DNA from: Henckelia pumila
Taxonomy: Eukaryota > Streptophyta > Magnoliopsida > Lamiales > Gesneriaceae
Assembly (NCBI RefSeq): GCF_033568475.1
Contig: NW_027331831.1
Location: 12,152,001 to 12,216,000, forward strand
Reading direction: 5' to 3'
Length of the DNA stretch: 64,000 bases
The position numbers were made by a program, and so were the translations under genes. Shown in pieces: positions 47,095 through 58,372 of this stretch (its first letter is position 1; every line of letters begins with the position of its first letter). Below the pieces are notes generated by a model. The model was not told where the DNA came from. It did not search any database and saw only the letters and a program-made list of their open reading frames with translations.

Positions 47095-47652
47095 TGTAAG
47101 GTTTGGACAGTCTGAAATCATAGAAATACCAGAAATAAATATTCGAGTGTGTGTTATCTTTCAGTGTTGTCAACACTTCAAGAAAACACTGTGCAGCAGA
47201 ATAATTAACTAACAGTAAAAGAAGAAACACTTTCTGAACAACACTTCACTCGTGTGTTCTTCAGTGTTTCCAACACTACTCGGCAACACAACGTAGCAGT
47301 AGTATCTCTTCAAAAATTCTTTAATGATTGATCTTCAATACTCTAGAATTTCTGCAGTACTTTCTCTATGTATTTTGCTCTCTACTTTTCACTCTCTTGA
47401 TCTCTCTATCTCGTTGTCTCTCTTGTTCTGATCGGTCCAAACACTCCTATAAATAGATCTTCAATATATTTCCATAAATAAGAACCTACAAAGCATGGAA
47501 ACATTATATCATCAGAATCAAATATTTTGAATCAAGATATAACTGATATTACCAATTTTAACACTTGTTCTAAGAAAGGGAATACTATAAATATAGAAAT
47601 TGAATGCAATAAGGAAATAATTTAAAATACATGTGCACAACATGTTCTTTCA
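47095..47652 (-). repeat. E4 5' LTR (558 bp, internally deleted)
   Basis: Same ends as the 3' LTR. The break is at ...ACAGTAAAAG / AAGAAACAC (about 47221), where about 230 bases present in the other LTR are missing. On the element strand a CTATTTATAGGAG TATA box lies at about 47445-47457. Confidence 0.88.
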
Positions 47653-47657
47653 AGCTC

Positions 47658-47760
47658 CAATCAATGTTATCGGATATCGGTCCTCTCCTATCTCCATGAC
47701 GATAGTTTTGCCTCGTCTTCCAAACACACCACGTGAATACAACAAAATACTCAAAGTCCG
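47658..47760 (-). pseudogene. RNase H-like fragment, upstream half, beyond E4
   Basis: Minus strand reads WCVWKTRQNYRHGDRRGPIS, similar to the linker before the RNase H-like domain in plant LINE ORF2. It continues 37690-38176 across the E4 insertion site. Confidence 0.5.
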
Positions 47761-47903
47761 ATAATAGCGTTAATAGCTATAATAATAATAATTTTAGAGA
47801 GTTATTAATTTATAACATGGACAAACATAATTTTATACAAAGGTTTTTCAAAAAAATTGTCTTATTAATTTATAAAATTATTAATTCCGCACATTGAGTC
47901 AAG

Positions 47904-47939
<36 letters not shown>
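47761..47939. repeat. AT-rich DNA with TA microsatellite
   Basis: TA dinucleotide run at about 47909-47939; otherwise nothing seen. Confidence 0.7.
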
Positions 47940-47942
<3 letters not shown>

Positions 47943-48416
47943 GGTATGACTTTGAATATAGATGATTATCAAGATATATTTTTGATAATATAGATATATC
48001 AATCTTATTTATATACATATTTGTATATTGTAATTGTACCCTATAAATAGGGGTTCTCAATTATGAATGAAATAGTTCTGATTCATTCTCGGAACTCATT
48101 TTTCTCTCTATTCTCCTCTCCTCTCTCTTTTTATTAAATTTATAACACGTTATCAGAACGAATGCTTTATATTAATTAATTTTAAGTTGTTCTCTTGAAG
48201 AGAACGACATATTATTGAGTTGTTCTCTTGAAAAACACAACATATTATTGAAAATATCATATTTATGATATATAGACATCGATGCTCCAAAAGTAGCATA
48301 ATTTATAGTTTTATGTTGATACTTTTGAAGCAGCAAAAATTTTTGTTTATCTTAAATGTGAAATATACACATTCATGCTCCAAAAGTAGCACAATTTATA
48401 TTTTTATGTTGATGCT

Positions 48417-49463
48417 TGTTAGGATATCGAATATCTAAGTTTTAGTGTTTGAAAAAAAGTATTTCGGATATCAATTTGATATATAAACAATTGGAAGCAG
48501 AAGAGAAAAAGCAGAAGCAGAAGAACATATAAGAAGAAGTAAGCAGAAGAGCAAAAGCAGAAGCAGAAGAGCAGATCAGCATATGCTCTCCATGAACCAA
48601 CTAAAGGTATTAACAAAAGGTCTCTACTATACTGATTAGACTCAGAACTACGCAGTCAAATTGTACATTCTTATAGTGAACTAAAAGACAAAAAAACCGG
48701 CTAATAACCAACGGATGCATTTGAATAAAAAATGATTGTTATCTTGCACCTATAAATAGAGATCACAGCCAAACAGAAGAACCGTTCGGCTCCCAGAACT
48801 CACAATCACTTACAACTTATCAAAGAACTACTGAACACTTTCAGTTGTTCATATCCAAAGAAGAAAAGTTCAAACGCTTACATAAAAGATCATACAGAAG
48901 CCGAAGAACACCAACACACGCATCAAATCTATCAGATCTTTTAGGATCATATTATGCTAAGGGTTAAACTATACAAACATTGTATTTATAACAGTTGAGG
49001 TACTGCAAACCTCTGTAACCTAATTTTATCAAAGAGCTGAAACCAGTAGAGTAACTAGGAGTCTCAGCAGTAGGCAGTGGGATAAGTCCTTGCTGAGGTG
49101 GGTCGTTGCATCAAAGTCCTCTAGTGATGCCTTTTGAAAACATAATAAGGGGTGACGTAGGAGCAGTTGAGTCTCCGAACATCAAGAAACAAATTGTTGT
49201 GTTGATTAATTTCCGCTGAACACACACAATACACAACCAGTAGAGCCAGCTGAAGCAAAGTTCAATATCTTTGTCGACTTTTTTTCCGCACAACCGTATA
49301 GTTGTTGGTTGACTCTCGGAGATCCAAGAGAAAAGAGAGTTTAGCGGCTAACACTACTGAACTCACTAGTAGTAGTCAGCTACTATTTCATGCAACATAT
49401 TCTAGAACAGTAGCAGCTCACTACTCGTTCTACCTCAGCAGCAGTAGTTCATCGATCCTGACA
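48417..49463 (+). mobile_element. Solo LTR inserted in E5
   Basis: Begins TGTTAGGATATCGAATATC and ends ATCCTGACA, flanked by ATGCT (48412-48416) and ATGTT (49464-49468), a 5-bp duplication with one change. TATA box CCTATAAATAGAG at about 48749. Purine-rich AAGCAGAAG repeats at about 48494-48570. No interior. Confidence 0.7.
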
Positions 49464-49589
49464 ATGTTCTTGAAGCAGCACAACTTTTTGTTTATCTTAT
49501 TGCTCTTACACAACTTTTTAGTTTCATGTTAATGTTTGTAACACACATCAATTTTGTATTGATTATCTAGCCAGATCTATTATTTAAAA

Positions 49590-50800
49590 TCTGAAATCTA
49601 AGAATCTTCAATATTTTTCAAGAATATTGATCAAATATCTAGCCTGATAAATTTTCTTGAAGAATATGAATATCAAATATGATATCTATAAGATCTATAA
49701 TCAAATATATTTCAATATTCCGGAAGAACATTGAGATAAGATCTAAAATTTATAAATATTTTTGAAAATATTGGTATTAGATCTAATATCTGAAAATATT
49801 CATGGAGAATATTAATTTGATTATAAATATATATTGATTACTTCTCTTGAAGAAGCATTATATATTATTTACATATATTTCTGAAAATATTCTATTAACA
49901 CGCACATAAGATCTGTCAATATTTCTGAAGATTATTGATATGAGATTTATCAGTATTCGTGAAGAATATTATTTATCAAAGATAGAATATCTATCAATAT
50001 TTCTGAAAAGAATTGATTTTATATCTAGCAACATTCTCGAAGAATATTAGAGCTAGAATTTAAAGATCTAAGATCAATCTATCAATATTTCTAATATATA
50101 AATGTATATATATTGATATAAAGATTATCAATTTTTTTTTTTGAAAATAAGATTATCAATTTCCTGAATAATATTGATTTTATATCTAGAAAGAACCCTA
50201 AAGAACATTGATTAAGATTTGTATCGATAAATGATGTATCATCTAAAAATTATCAATATCTTGAATATTATTGATTTTAAATATTCCTGAAAAATATTGA
50301 TGCACAATAAAATATTTATTGACATTCTTAAAATTATTGATATGGTGTATAAGATTTGTTAATTTTCTTGAAAAATATTAAAATAATATACAAATCTGCT
50401 AATATTTTCGAAGAATATTTATTTATTATGGATTATAAATATATATTTATCTTGTTTTCTAGAAGAACGCATATAATAATAAATATTATATTTGTATAAT
50501 CAATTATGCTCCAGAAACAGTATAATTAATAATATTTATATCGATGATATATAAATATTCATGAAGAATATTGACATAATATAAAAAATCTATCAATATT
50601 TTTTAAAATTATTAATTTTAGGCTTATCAACAATCACGAACAATGTTGATAAAGATATATCTATATTCTTGAAGAATATTAATCAAAATCTAAAGATTTA
50701 TCAATATTTCTGCAGAATATTGATACAAAAATCTAGTATATATCAATTTTCTTGAAAAATATTGATGCATAATATCCTAATAAATATTGATTTATCATAT
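49590..50800. repeat. Array of short AATATTC-GAAGAATATT palindromes in E5
   Basis: More than a dozen degenerate palindromes of the form AATATT-C(T/A/C)(T/C)GAAGAATATT, spaced tens of bases apart (for example at about 49651, 49779, 50031, 50660, 50738). Many contain TTCnnGAA. A sparser set lies in E1 (about 9660-9810). Confidence 0.7.
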
Positions 50801-51255
50801 TCTTATTTACAGAACATCGTACCTGAAGTATATAAAAGATTTTACAAATTTCAATGATATAAATTTGTGGGGACAATTGGTACATACCCAAAATAATATT
50901 TTTATCGTAACATAATATGGATTTATTAAAATGATTCAGAAGATCATTAAGGTTTTGTCATTTCAAAGAAATAATAATTCACCCGTAGTGAATTAAGATA
51001 TAAGAACTTAAAGAAGTCGATATTTATATTCGACATATGTACGTAATTTGTGGAGGAAATTGATTATTACCCAAATTATATTTTCAAAGTAACTTAACGT
51101 ATTAAAGATCTAGAAGATCATTTGGTTATCAATGAAAAAAGATATGTTGGCTAGTATTTGAGTTTTTGGAATCTAATGACAATATTTATTCAATATAGTA
51201 TGTTATTACAAAATTACTCTAAAAGAGCTCTAGTACTCTAGAAGAGTTAATTTTG

Positions 51256-51491
51256 TTAGGAAATCAAGTATCTAAGTTTCGATGTTTAACAAAACAATTG
51301 TGCACATCAACAACAGAAGCAGAAGATGCAAAACATAAACAAAAGCATAAGAGCTTAAAATAGCAGACAATAAATGAATAGCAGCAGAAAAGCCTTCAAT
51401 CCTGGACCATGGTTCATTGTCAATTTTACTTGTAACACCGCGTCAATTAACTATGTGCTACTGTGCTAGGCACTTAAATAACTAATTAAAA
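51256..51491 (+). mobile_element. LTR fragment of the 48417 solo-LTR family, plus junction DNA
   Basis: TGTTAGGAAATCAAGTATC at 51256 resembles the solo LTR start, followed by CAGAAGCAGAAG phrases to about 51390. The remaining 100 bases up to the unit 2 boundary are unassigned. Confidence 0.5.
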
Positions 51492-51720
51492 ATAAGTTCA
51501 AATGCCCATAAGTCGGTTAGCTACATACTCACAACAAAAAAGATTTTTATTTTTATTTTTCATTTGAAGGACAATTTGGATGATTACCAGTTTGGCCTTG
51601 TACTACGCATTGCTTCTAACTTAGATCAAGAGTATGATGTGGGAGAGCAACTACTTGCTTGTGTGTTTCCGTTTATCTTTATCACTTCGATCAAACTTAA
51701 GAATAACTCATCTCTTACAG

Positions 51721-51801
51721 GATCGACCATCAACAAAGGTACATGCTGCTCCTGGAGGAGATTCTTCTTTGGGTTATCTATTTGGTGGTGGCAAAAATTG
51801 A
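51721..51801 (+). pseudogene. SPIRAL1-like C-terminal exon (unit 2 copy)
   Basis: Same acceptor and 81-base exon as 284-364, still encoding RPSTKVHAAPGG and SSLGYLFGG and ending in TGA. Upstream DNA before 51490 is transposon-derived and shows no other SPIRAL1 exon, so this is probably a duplicated fragment. The 1.66 kb insertion begins 21 bases after the stop. Confidence 0.65.
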
Positions 51802-52029
51802 AGCCCCTGCAAAATATAGTGATACCAGGAGAAAACTAGCTCAACTCATCGATGACCCTAAGCTTGAAAGCCCTCACTATCATTTTTAGGTTGGTTAGGG
51901 AGCTCGGCTAAGCTCCCACATCATCTATTTCAGGTCGGTTTGGGAGCTCGACCTAGTGAGCTCGAAAGCTCGGGAGCTCAGGAGCTTGGGAGCTCGGAAA
52001 ATATCCCTCGCCTCTTCCTTCGATGATAC

Positions 52030-52880
52030 TATGGAACGAGGTCGGGTCGGCCTCGAGTGAACTCCCGAGGTCGGGTCTGCCCGGGTGAGTTCTAAAGATC
52101 AGCTCGGCAAAGCTTGCCAACGGCGCTCTGGTGCTATTGTTCAGGTTGGCCTCGATTGAGCTCCCGAGGTTGGGTCGGCCCGAGTGTGAGCTCCCGAGGT
52201 CGGGTCAACCCGGGTGAGCTTCCAATATCAGCTCGGCAAAGCTTGCCAACGGCGCTCTGGTGTTATTCTTTAGGTCGGCCCCGAGTGAGCTCCCGAGGTC
52301 GGGTCGGCCCAAGTGTGAGATCCTGAGGTCGGGTCGACCCGGGTGAGCTACCAAGATCAGCTCGGCAAAGCTTTCCAACGGCGCTCTGATTTATTGTTCA
52401 GGTCGGCCCCGAGTGAGCTCCCGAGGTAGGGTCAGCCCGAGTGTGAGCTCCCGAGGTCGGGTCGGCCCGGGTGAGCTCCCAAGATCAGCTCGACAAAGCT
52501 TGCCAACGACGCTTTGGTGCTATTGTTCAGGTCGGCCTCGAGTGAGTTCCCGAGGTCGGGTCTGCCCGGGTGAGCTCTCAAGATCAGCTTGGCAAAGCTT
52601 GCCAACGGCGCTCTGGTGTTATTGTTCAGGTCGGCCCCGAGTGAGCTCCCGAGGTAGGGTCGGCCCGAGTGTGAGCTCCCGAGGTAGGGTCGGCCCGGGT
52701 GAGCTCCCAAGATCAGCTCGGCAAAGCTTACCAACGGCGCTCTGGTGCTATTGTTCAGGTCGGCCTCGAGTGAGCTCCCGAGGTCGGGTTGCCAACGACG
52801 TTCTGATGCTATTGTTCAGGTCGGCCTCGAGTGAGCTCTCGAGGTCGGGTCTGCCCGGGTGAGCTCCCAAGTTCAGCTCG
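52030..52880. repeat. GTCGGCC tandem array, mixed unit lengths
   Basis: About six or seven GC-rich units, each with CAGCTCGGCAAAGCTTGCCA, GGCGCTCTGGTG and GTGAGCTCCCGAGGTCGGGT. Spacing between CAGCTCG(G/A)CAAAG phrases is about 128, 131, 127, 100 and 121 bases: long units carry an extra GTCGGCCCGAGTGTGAGC block. ORFs on both strands (52114-52862) are repeat artefacts. Confidence 0.85.
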
Positions 52881-52884
52881 ACAA

Positions 52885-53225
52885 AGATTTAAGAGCTCGA
52901 GCTCGAGAACATACAATCGAGCTCGAGCTCGAGTTTCAAATATATGTGCTCGAGTAGCTCGCGAGCTACTCGATAACACATATAAATATAATATATAATA
53001 TAAATATATATATATAAATATAATGTAGATAATATTTTATGTATTTATTTATTCATATAATTTTTTATTTATATATATTTATATATAATTTTCGAGCTCG
53101 AGATATAGACGAGCTCGAGCTCGAGTACGAAATTAACTACTCGATCGAGCTCGAGTAGTCAAATATGAGTCAAGCTCGAGCTCGAGTAGTATGCTATCGA
53201 CTCGGCTCGACTCGATTACACCCCT
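52885..53225. mobile_element. GAGCTC-rich MITE relative, third copy
   Basis: GAGCTCGAG runs flank an AT-rich core, and the right end reads CTCGATTACACCCCT, as at 7155-7601. The left end is unclear. Confidence 0.6.
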
Positions 53226-53493
53226 ACTCGATACACACACTTCACTCACTATATTTCACCGTCTTCGCTTTTGACTTGAGCGTCGGAAGGGATACGCCGG
53301 AAAACCTTACGGCCTCCCCCTAACACTCTTGTTTGTGATTTCAGGTCACCCTTAGCTCATCCCAAGAATTGTGTTAGCTCATCCCATTAGTTGCATTAGC
53401 TCACCAACAGGTTGGAAGAGTTGCATTAGCTCATCCCAAGAGTTGTGTTAGCTCATCCAAGGAGATCACATTATTGATGAATATCATATAGTG

Positions 53494-54300
53494 TTCGTGA
53501 TTTCCATGAATTTGTGGTGACGATCTATTTTCTCCTTTATGAATGTCAGTAAGATAACTGTGTATTATTGCATCTATAAGCTGCTATTCAAGTTTCCATG
53601 TATTTACGAAGGAAATTAGTTGAGTGTGGAGATGCATCAACATCAGTGAATCCATATGTATAGTAAATGACCAAACATACATTTGTTGCATCTTGTTATA
53701 CTTTTCTGGATTCTATGTAGTTGAGCAAGCATTGTCGTTTATGAAAATAACTTGCATTTGCACCCATGTTACATATACCAATCAGTTTTATTTCTTACAA
53801 TCAAGTCTAATGTTCTGTGTTTCTTTGCTCTTTTTCTACTTTCTTCCAGTAGAGTTGTTCTCTTGTTTCCCTGCCAGCAATTTTAATGGCTTCAAATAGA
53901 CAGCTGCCGCCTAATGTAAGGCTTGAATCCCTCAGTAATGGCGTGGAGAGGCAAGACTAAACATATTTTCTCAAAATAAATAAATAAATAAATATGTTTT
54001 ATTTATTTGGTTTAAATACTTGATAGCATCTTAGAAAAAACTAGGGTCATATTTGGCTGAAACTATTTGATTCAAGGAATGATTTAATGGATTATCATTA
54101 AGGGATTTAATGGCGTTCACTTGTAACTTCCTTCACTTTTGGGTTTGATGCAACAAAAGTAGATAGAAAAACAAGCACACCACCATGAAAGATTGTTTAG
54201 GTTATGAGATATACACAAAAAGCTCAAGGACTCGTCGCAAACTAACCAACAAGCTCTAAATATTGTCACTCGAATCAAACTTGGCTGGAGACTTCATTTC
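53494..54300. other. Unit 2 spacer downstream of RDR1 copy 2
   Basis: Matches about 381-1267 of unit 1 with small indels, including a shortened CATCAG run. No gene visible. Confidence 0.6.
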
Positions 54301-57300
54301 TCACATGATACTTAGTTCACGAGTAAATTGATCTCTGAGTGAAGCCATACCCTGAGCCCTCCTCGCGGAGTTCTTCTTGATCTGTATCAGCTTATCATAC
54401 ACGCACCACGGGAAACTAAGATAATGGTCCCGTTTCAGTCCCTCGTTGTAACCACCCCAATAATCGGGATGATACGTTACATGATACCAAGCCGACGCTT
54501 TGGCATAGACATCATCAGTTTCATTTCCAACCTTAAACCACGATCTTGCTTCATTCCTCAGAGACCTTACAGCTGCTCCAATGGCTTCAGCATCTTTTCT
54601 TCTGTCAAAAGTCTTGCCTGTCCTCATTATACCACCACTAAGTATTTCGGCCTCGGTTTTAATGCCGTAGTACTCCATCAAGTTACCCAACTTGAAATCA
54701 TACTCTGTTTTGTACTGGAACGCGTCATCTATGAAATCTTCGAACCCATCAACTTCCATTTGTATGTCGTAAGACGACTCTGCCACTTGCTTTGTGAAGG
54801 ATTTGATTGTGGCAGAGTGGGGGGCTTTATCTTTCACTGCCCTGTAAAGCTTACCTATCACACGTTCCGATTCATAATTGGTCCTATCCGGCTTTTCCAT
54901 GAAATCTGGGTATTCTCTTACACGTAGTTCAGGCGGTATCTCAGCCGGGATGCCGGTTTTTGGGAAATCGACAGCGATTGAAAACAACTTTGCTAGCTGT
55001 ACACAAGAGCTGCTCATGGCCATTCCAGGTTCTTTATCAGCAAAGACCGTGTGTGCATTTGCAATAATTCCTAAGCTGTCATTTACAATATAATTGGTGA
55101 AGTACTCCTGCACTTCCTGTAGCAAGAAGAAAATGATATGCATAATGCAACCTTTATTTTAAAGTCATAAAAAAAAAGCATACTTTAGAATGATATAATT
55201 GTGATTCTCTTCATATGATTAGAAAATTTAAAAGCATTAACTACCAATACCTCAATGGTTACATCGTGATCCAACTGTGCGCTCGGAGCAGCGTCGTAGT
55301 CCATAGGTGGGATTTGCTTTGTCGGAATCAAGTCCTGATCCCAACAAACAAAGTATATGTCTCCGTCCAAATCACTCCCAGAGCATTCATTTGGATGAGG
55401 TCTGTTATTACAACAAAGTAACCTTTCACACTTCGAATGAAACAGGCACAAAGACTCGATCTTTACCATGAAGCAATACAAAAGTTGAGCAGTCAGTTTA
55501 CCTTGTTCCTTTTTTAGGGAAGATGACACAGTCCACCATGTGATGCAAGTGTGGCACATCAATTGCCTGTAAAACACGTACGTCACCTGGGTGCAAGCAC
55601 GGGTTTTTAGCCACAGCAACCTTTCCTTTGATGATGTAGTTATATTCCTCCGACATATCTTCATTGAACAAAGGGGATTCCCCATTGAACTGTCTACGTC
55701 CAGCACTAGAAAATTGAACAAACACCTGACCATATTCTAAAGTTCCAGTTTCATCTAGACATCCCATCATTTGTCTAGCTCGTGGGACAAAAATTCTTGC
55801 TTTCATTCGCAAATCCAGTAACTTTGATGAGCGAAAAGTTTGTAGCATCATTGAAAGAAAAGGTTCTCCGTCGGGCTTATAGCCACACTTCAACATTTCC
55901 TTGAGAATGTTAGTATTCTCTCCAGGAGACATCAACTCCAAAGCTTCCTGTGCTCTCCATGGATCGACTAAAATATCATCCAGCTGAGTTACTGCTTCTC
56001 TCTGCTTCCTCTAAAAGACATGATCCTTGATTCCAAGAGTGGACAAAAGTGTGATTATTTGCCGATTCAGAAAACATGGCTGGTATTTGCTCCATGCCAA
56101 AACATCAAGTTTTGTATTATCGGATTGGTATTTCAACATGCTTGGTCTCAGTGAAAGCTTCACGCACGACGATGGATCTGTCGCCACAACTCCTTTGTAG
56201 CCACCATACCTGATCTGAAAGGCAGATGGAGTTTGGCCTTTAACTCCACATTTTAAAGCAACCCTCCGAGCAAAATCAGATGATATCTTCCCGATTCCAT
56301 CAGAAAAGACATATTTTGTTCCGTTATTGACAGCCTCTACGTCCGGAATTCTCTCTATCTCATGCCTACCGACACTTAAAGTCTCGGTGGATGAACCAAA
56401 GGACTGACCAAGTCTGGCAGCATACTTTGCGACATTTCTTATGGAACGGAAGTCACCCATCCACCGTCTAATATCATCAGCAGAACGATTAGCTGTTGCT
56501 GCGAACATCCAGACAGAATTATCCCGTAACTGACTTGAAGAAAATGCAAGGAAATCAAACTTCTTGTCACCAATTCTTACGCCTTCCTTAAGTGTCGAAA
56601 GTATCCTCTCGTAAATCTTTGTTCTTTGGTTCTCAACCCCGGTAGCTACCCTAGGAGATAAATCAGTTGAAAACATTTTTTCCCACTCCTCATCCACAAA
56701 GGAAACACGGATAAAATTGTCGATGTCATCTTGATAGTGGCGTAATACTCTGTTTGACACATTCACTTCTGGACCAGAGAAATACACTTTGGTTGGTGTA
56801 ACTTGAACCCGGTGCACATATACTAACCCATCATCTAAGCGTATGGAAGGCGCTTTTGGAATCTCTTGCAATGAGGCGTACTTCTTATACTGCTCACGAA
56901 GCCAGGTCACAGGATCATAGCAACACTCCTTTAAATAGTAAAGTTTATCCAAAGCATGCTCTATGTATGTAATATTGTTTCTCTGTGGATTGACCAACCG
57001 ATAAAAGGAGGTATCAATTTTTGGTCCGGGGAGACATCCAGTCTGCACCAAACTGCAAATCTTGAATAATAATTTGTAAGGCAGTTCATATCCAAAGGGA
57101 GGACGCAAGATGGGAACTAGCCCCAAATTATGAGAAAATGGGGAATCTCTCTGCAAATAGAATGGACTTTCACTGACTTTATAGTAAACGAAATTGTCAT
57201 GGAAATTCGGAAGCTTCATGCCATAAGGGAGCTGGAGGCATAAGCCAGAAGATTGCCCGATACATGATGAAGTAAAGTCTGTTGTTCTGACCCACTGATC

Positions 57301-58372
57301 ATCTGAAGTTTCCTTATAAAAACTGTAGATGGAATCATTGAGTTTCTTGTAGATTCGTGGAGCACCAAATAACTGAAGTACAGGATGAAAAGAAAGATCG
57401 TTTACATTGGAAACACATTGATGTTACATGAACGCATGATAGAGAAGCAGTACAAATAACATGATGCAATTGCACGAATTCTCAATTACCGAAAAACGTC
57501 ATCAATGCTGTTGCACTTACAAACAACTAATTATAATACTTCTACGTGATAGTTGTTAAATAACTTGTCTGATGACAATCAGTTAGTGCAAAATACAGAC
57601 AGTCTTACACGATCCATGCCATTTCCATACGTTACCACAACTCAGTAAGAATCAAGTGTGCATAATAGTACAAGTAATTTTGTTCAACTGTTTTCAACAG
57701 TTCAACCTTTTCTTGCACATCGTTAAGTTGCAGATTAATGTTGCAAAGGCTTTGATGTTGGAAAAGTAGATTAAGGTATCATAAAATCAAAGGTAAATAA
57801 ATCGAACACTTCTTGGGATCAGGCCTGAATCCTGATTGCAAGTCATAGAAGTAAACCTGTATGAGAAGAAGCTTAGCAGTTTGATCAGGTGGGCAATACA
57901 GCACAATCTGCCATATATTCTCATATGAGAGCTGGAGCTTGTATTCATCCGAATTAAAGCTCAGCAGGAAGTGCATTTTCTTCATCCCAGTTCCAAATTT
58001 CACGGAAACTTTTGTCCCTTTCCATAGCACTGAAAATGTTTCTCTTGAAATCTGGCATCCAAAATTGAGAGTTACCTCTTTCATTTCATGCGAATACGCT
58101 CTAGGATTTGGAATAATGTCAACATCCATTTCCCTAGCCTTCAAATAAGAACTACCATAATACAGGCGACGCTTGCTAGCTAAATCAACAATTATCTCGG
58201 CATATTTCTTATTTATAAATTGAACTTTCGCAAATGGCCTCGGCCCTTTTTTGGATGGTTTCATTTCTAAAGCATCTATAGTTCCTTCACCAGTATACAC
58301 CTCGAAGAATTTTGTAATCACCTCAGCAGCAACCAAATTAGGGAAACCAGAAACGTAAATCGTCTTTCCCAT
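54301..58372 (-). pseudogene. RDR1: RDR1 second copy with premature stop at codon 626
   Basis: Exons by eye: 58372-57857, 57372-55502, 55401-55251, 55116-54301; all splice sites are kept. The only lesion found is a G to T change making TAG at 56013-56011, where unit 1 has GAG (3013-3011). The predicted product is 625 residues: it keeps the N-terminal region and DGIGKI but loses DLDGD (codons 806-810 in copy 1). Downstream frame is still open, so the loss looks recent. About a dozen other amino-acid differences were seen (for example ATGGENQ to ATGVENQ, HEIEK to HEIER, FALRV to FARRV, SNSC to SSSC); exon 1 protein is identical. A truncated protein, nonsense-mediated decay of the message, or an assembly or sequencing error are all possible. 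Confidence 0.93.

Larger units (their letters stand above)
38177..47652 (-). mobile_element. E4: Sirevirus-like Ty1/copia element with env-like ORF
   Basis: Plus-strand ends are TGTAAGGTTT and ...GTTCTTTCA, with a perfect 5-bp duplication AGCTC (38172-38176 and 47653-47657). On the minus strand the order is 5' LTR, primer site (ATTGGCGTCAGAG, about 47082-47094), gag, two knuckle regions, protease with pre-integrase domain, reverse transcriptase, RNase H, an extra env-like ORF, polypurine tract (AAAAAGGGGGAG) and 3' LTR. The extra 3' ORF suggests the SIRE/Sirevirus group. The integrase core is missing and many stops occur, so it is dead. Confidence 0.9.
47940..51255 (+). mobile_element. E5: decayed copia-type element related to E1, 3' end lost
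   Basis: LTR-like start near 47944, TATA box CCTATAAATAGGGG at about 48041, and LTR end with primer site ATAACACGTTATCAGAACG at about 48141-48160. The interior shares with E1 the phrase GATGCTCCAAAAGTAGCA and short AATATT..GAAGAATATT palindromes, and has no ORFs. A 1047-bp solo LTR is inserted at 48417. No 3' LTR was found; similarity stops near 51255. Confidence 0.6.
51822..53485. mobile_element. 1.66 kb insertion with LTR-like sequence, tandem array and MITE
   Basis: Absent from unit 1. Flanked by ATATAGTG (51814-51821 and 53486-53493). Contains the GTCGGCC tandem array (about 52030-52880), a GAGCTC-type element (about 52885-53225), and a TGACTTGAGCGTCGGAAGG phrase (about 53272) typical of plant gypsy LTR leader regions. 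Repeated TTAGCTCATCCCAAGA phrases occur near the right end. Clear terminal structure was not found. Confidence 0.6.

Noticed and set aside
52114..52862. Repetitive Ser/Arg-rich protein
   Set aside because: Open frame is a product of the tandem array; both strands are open and the unit lengths are not all multiples of three.
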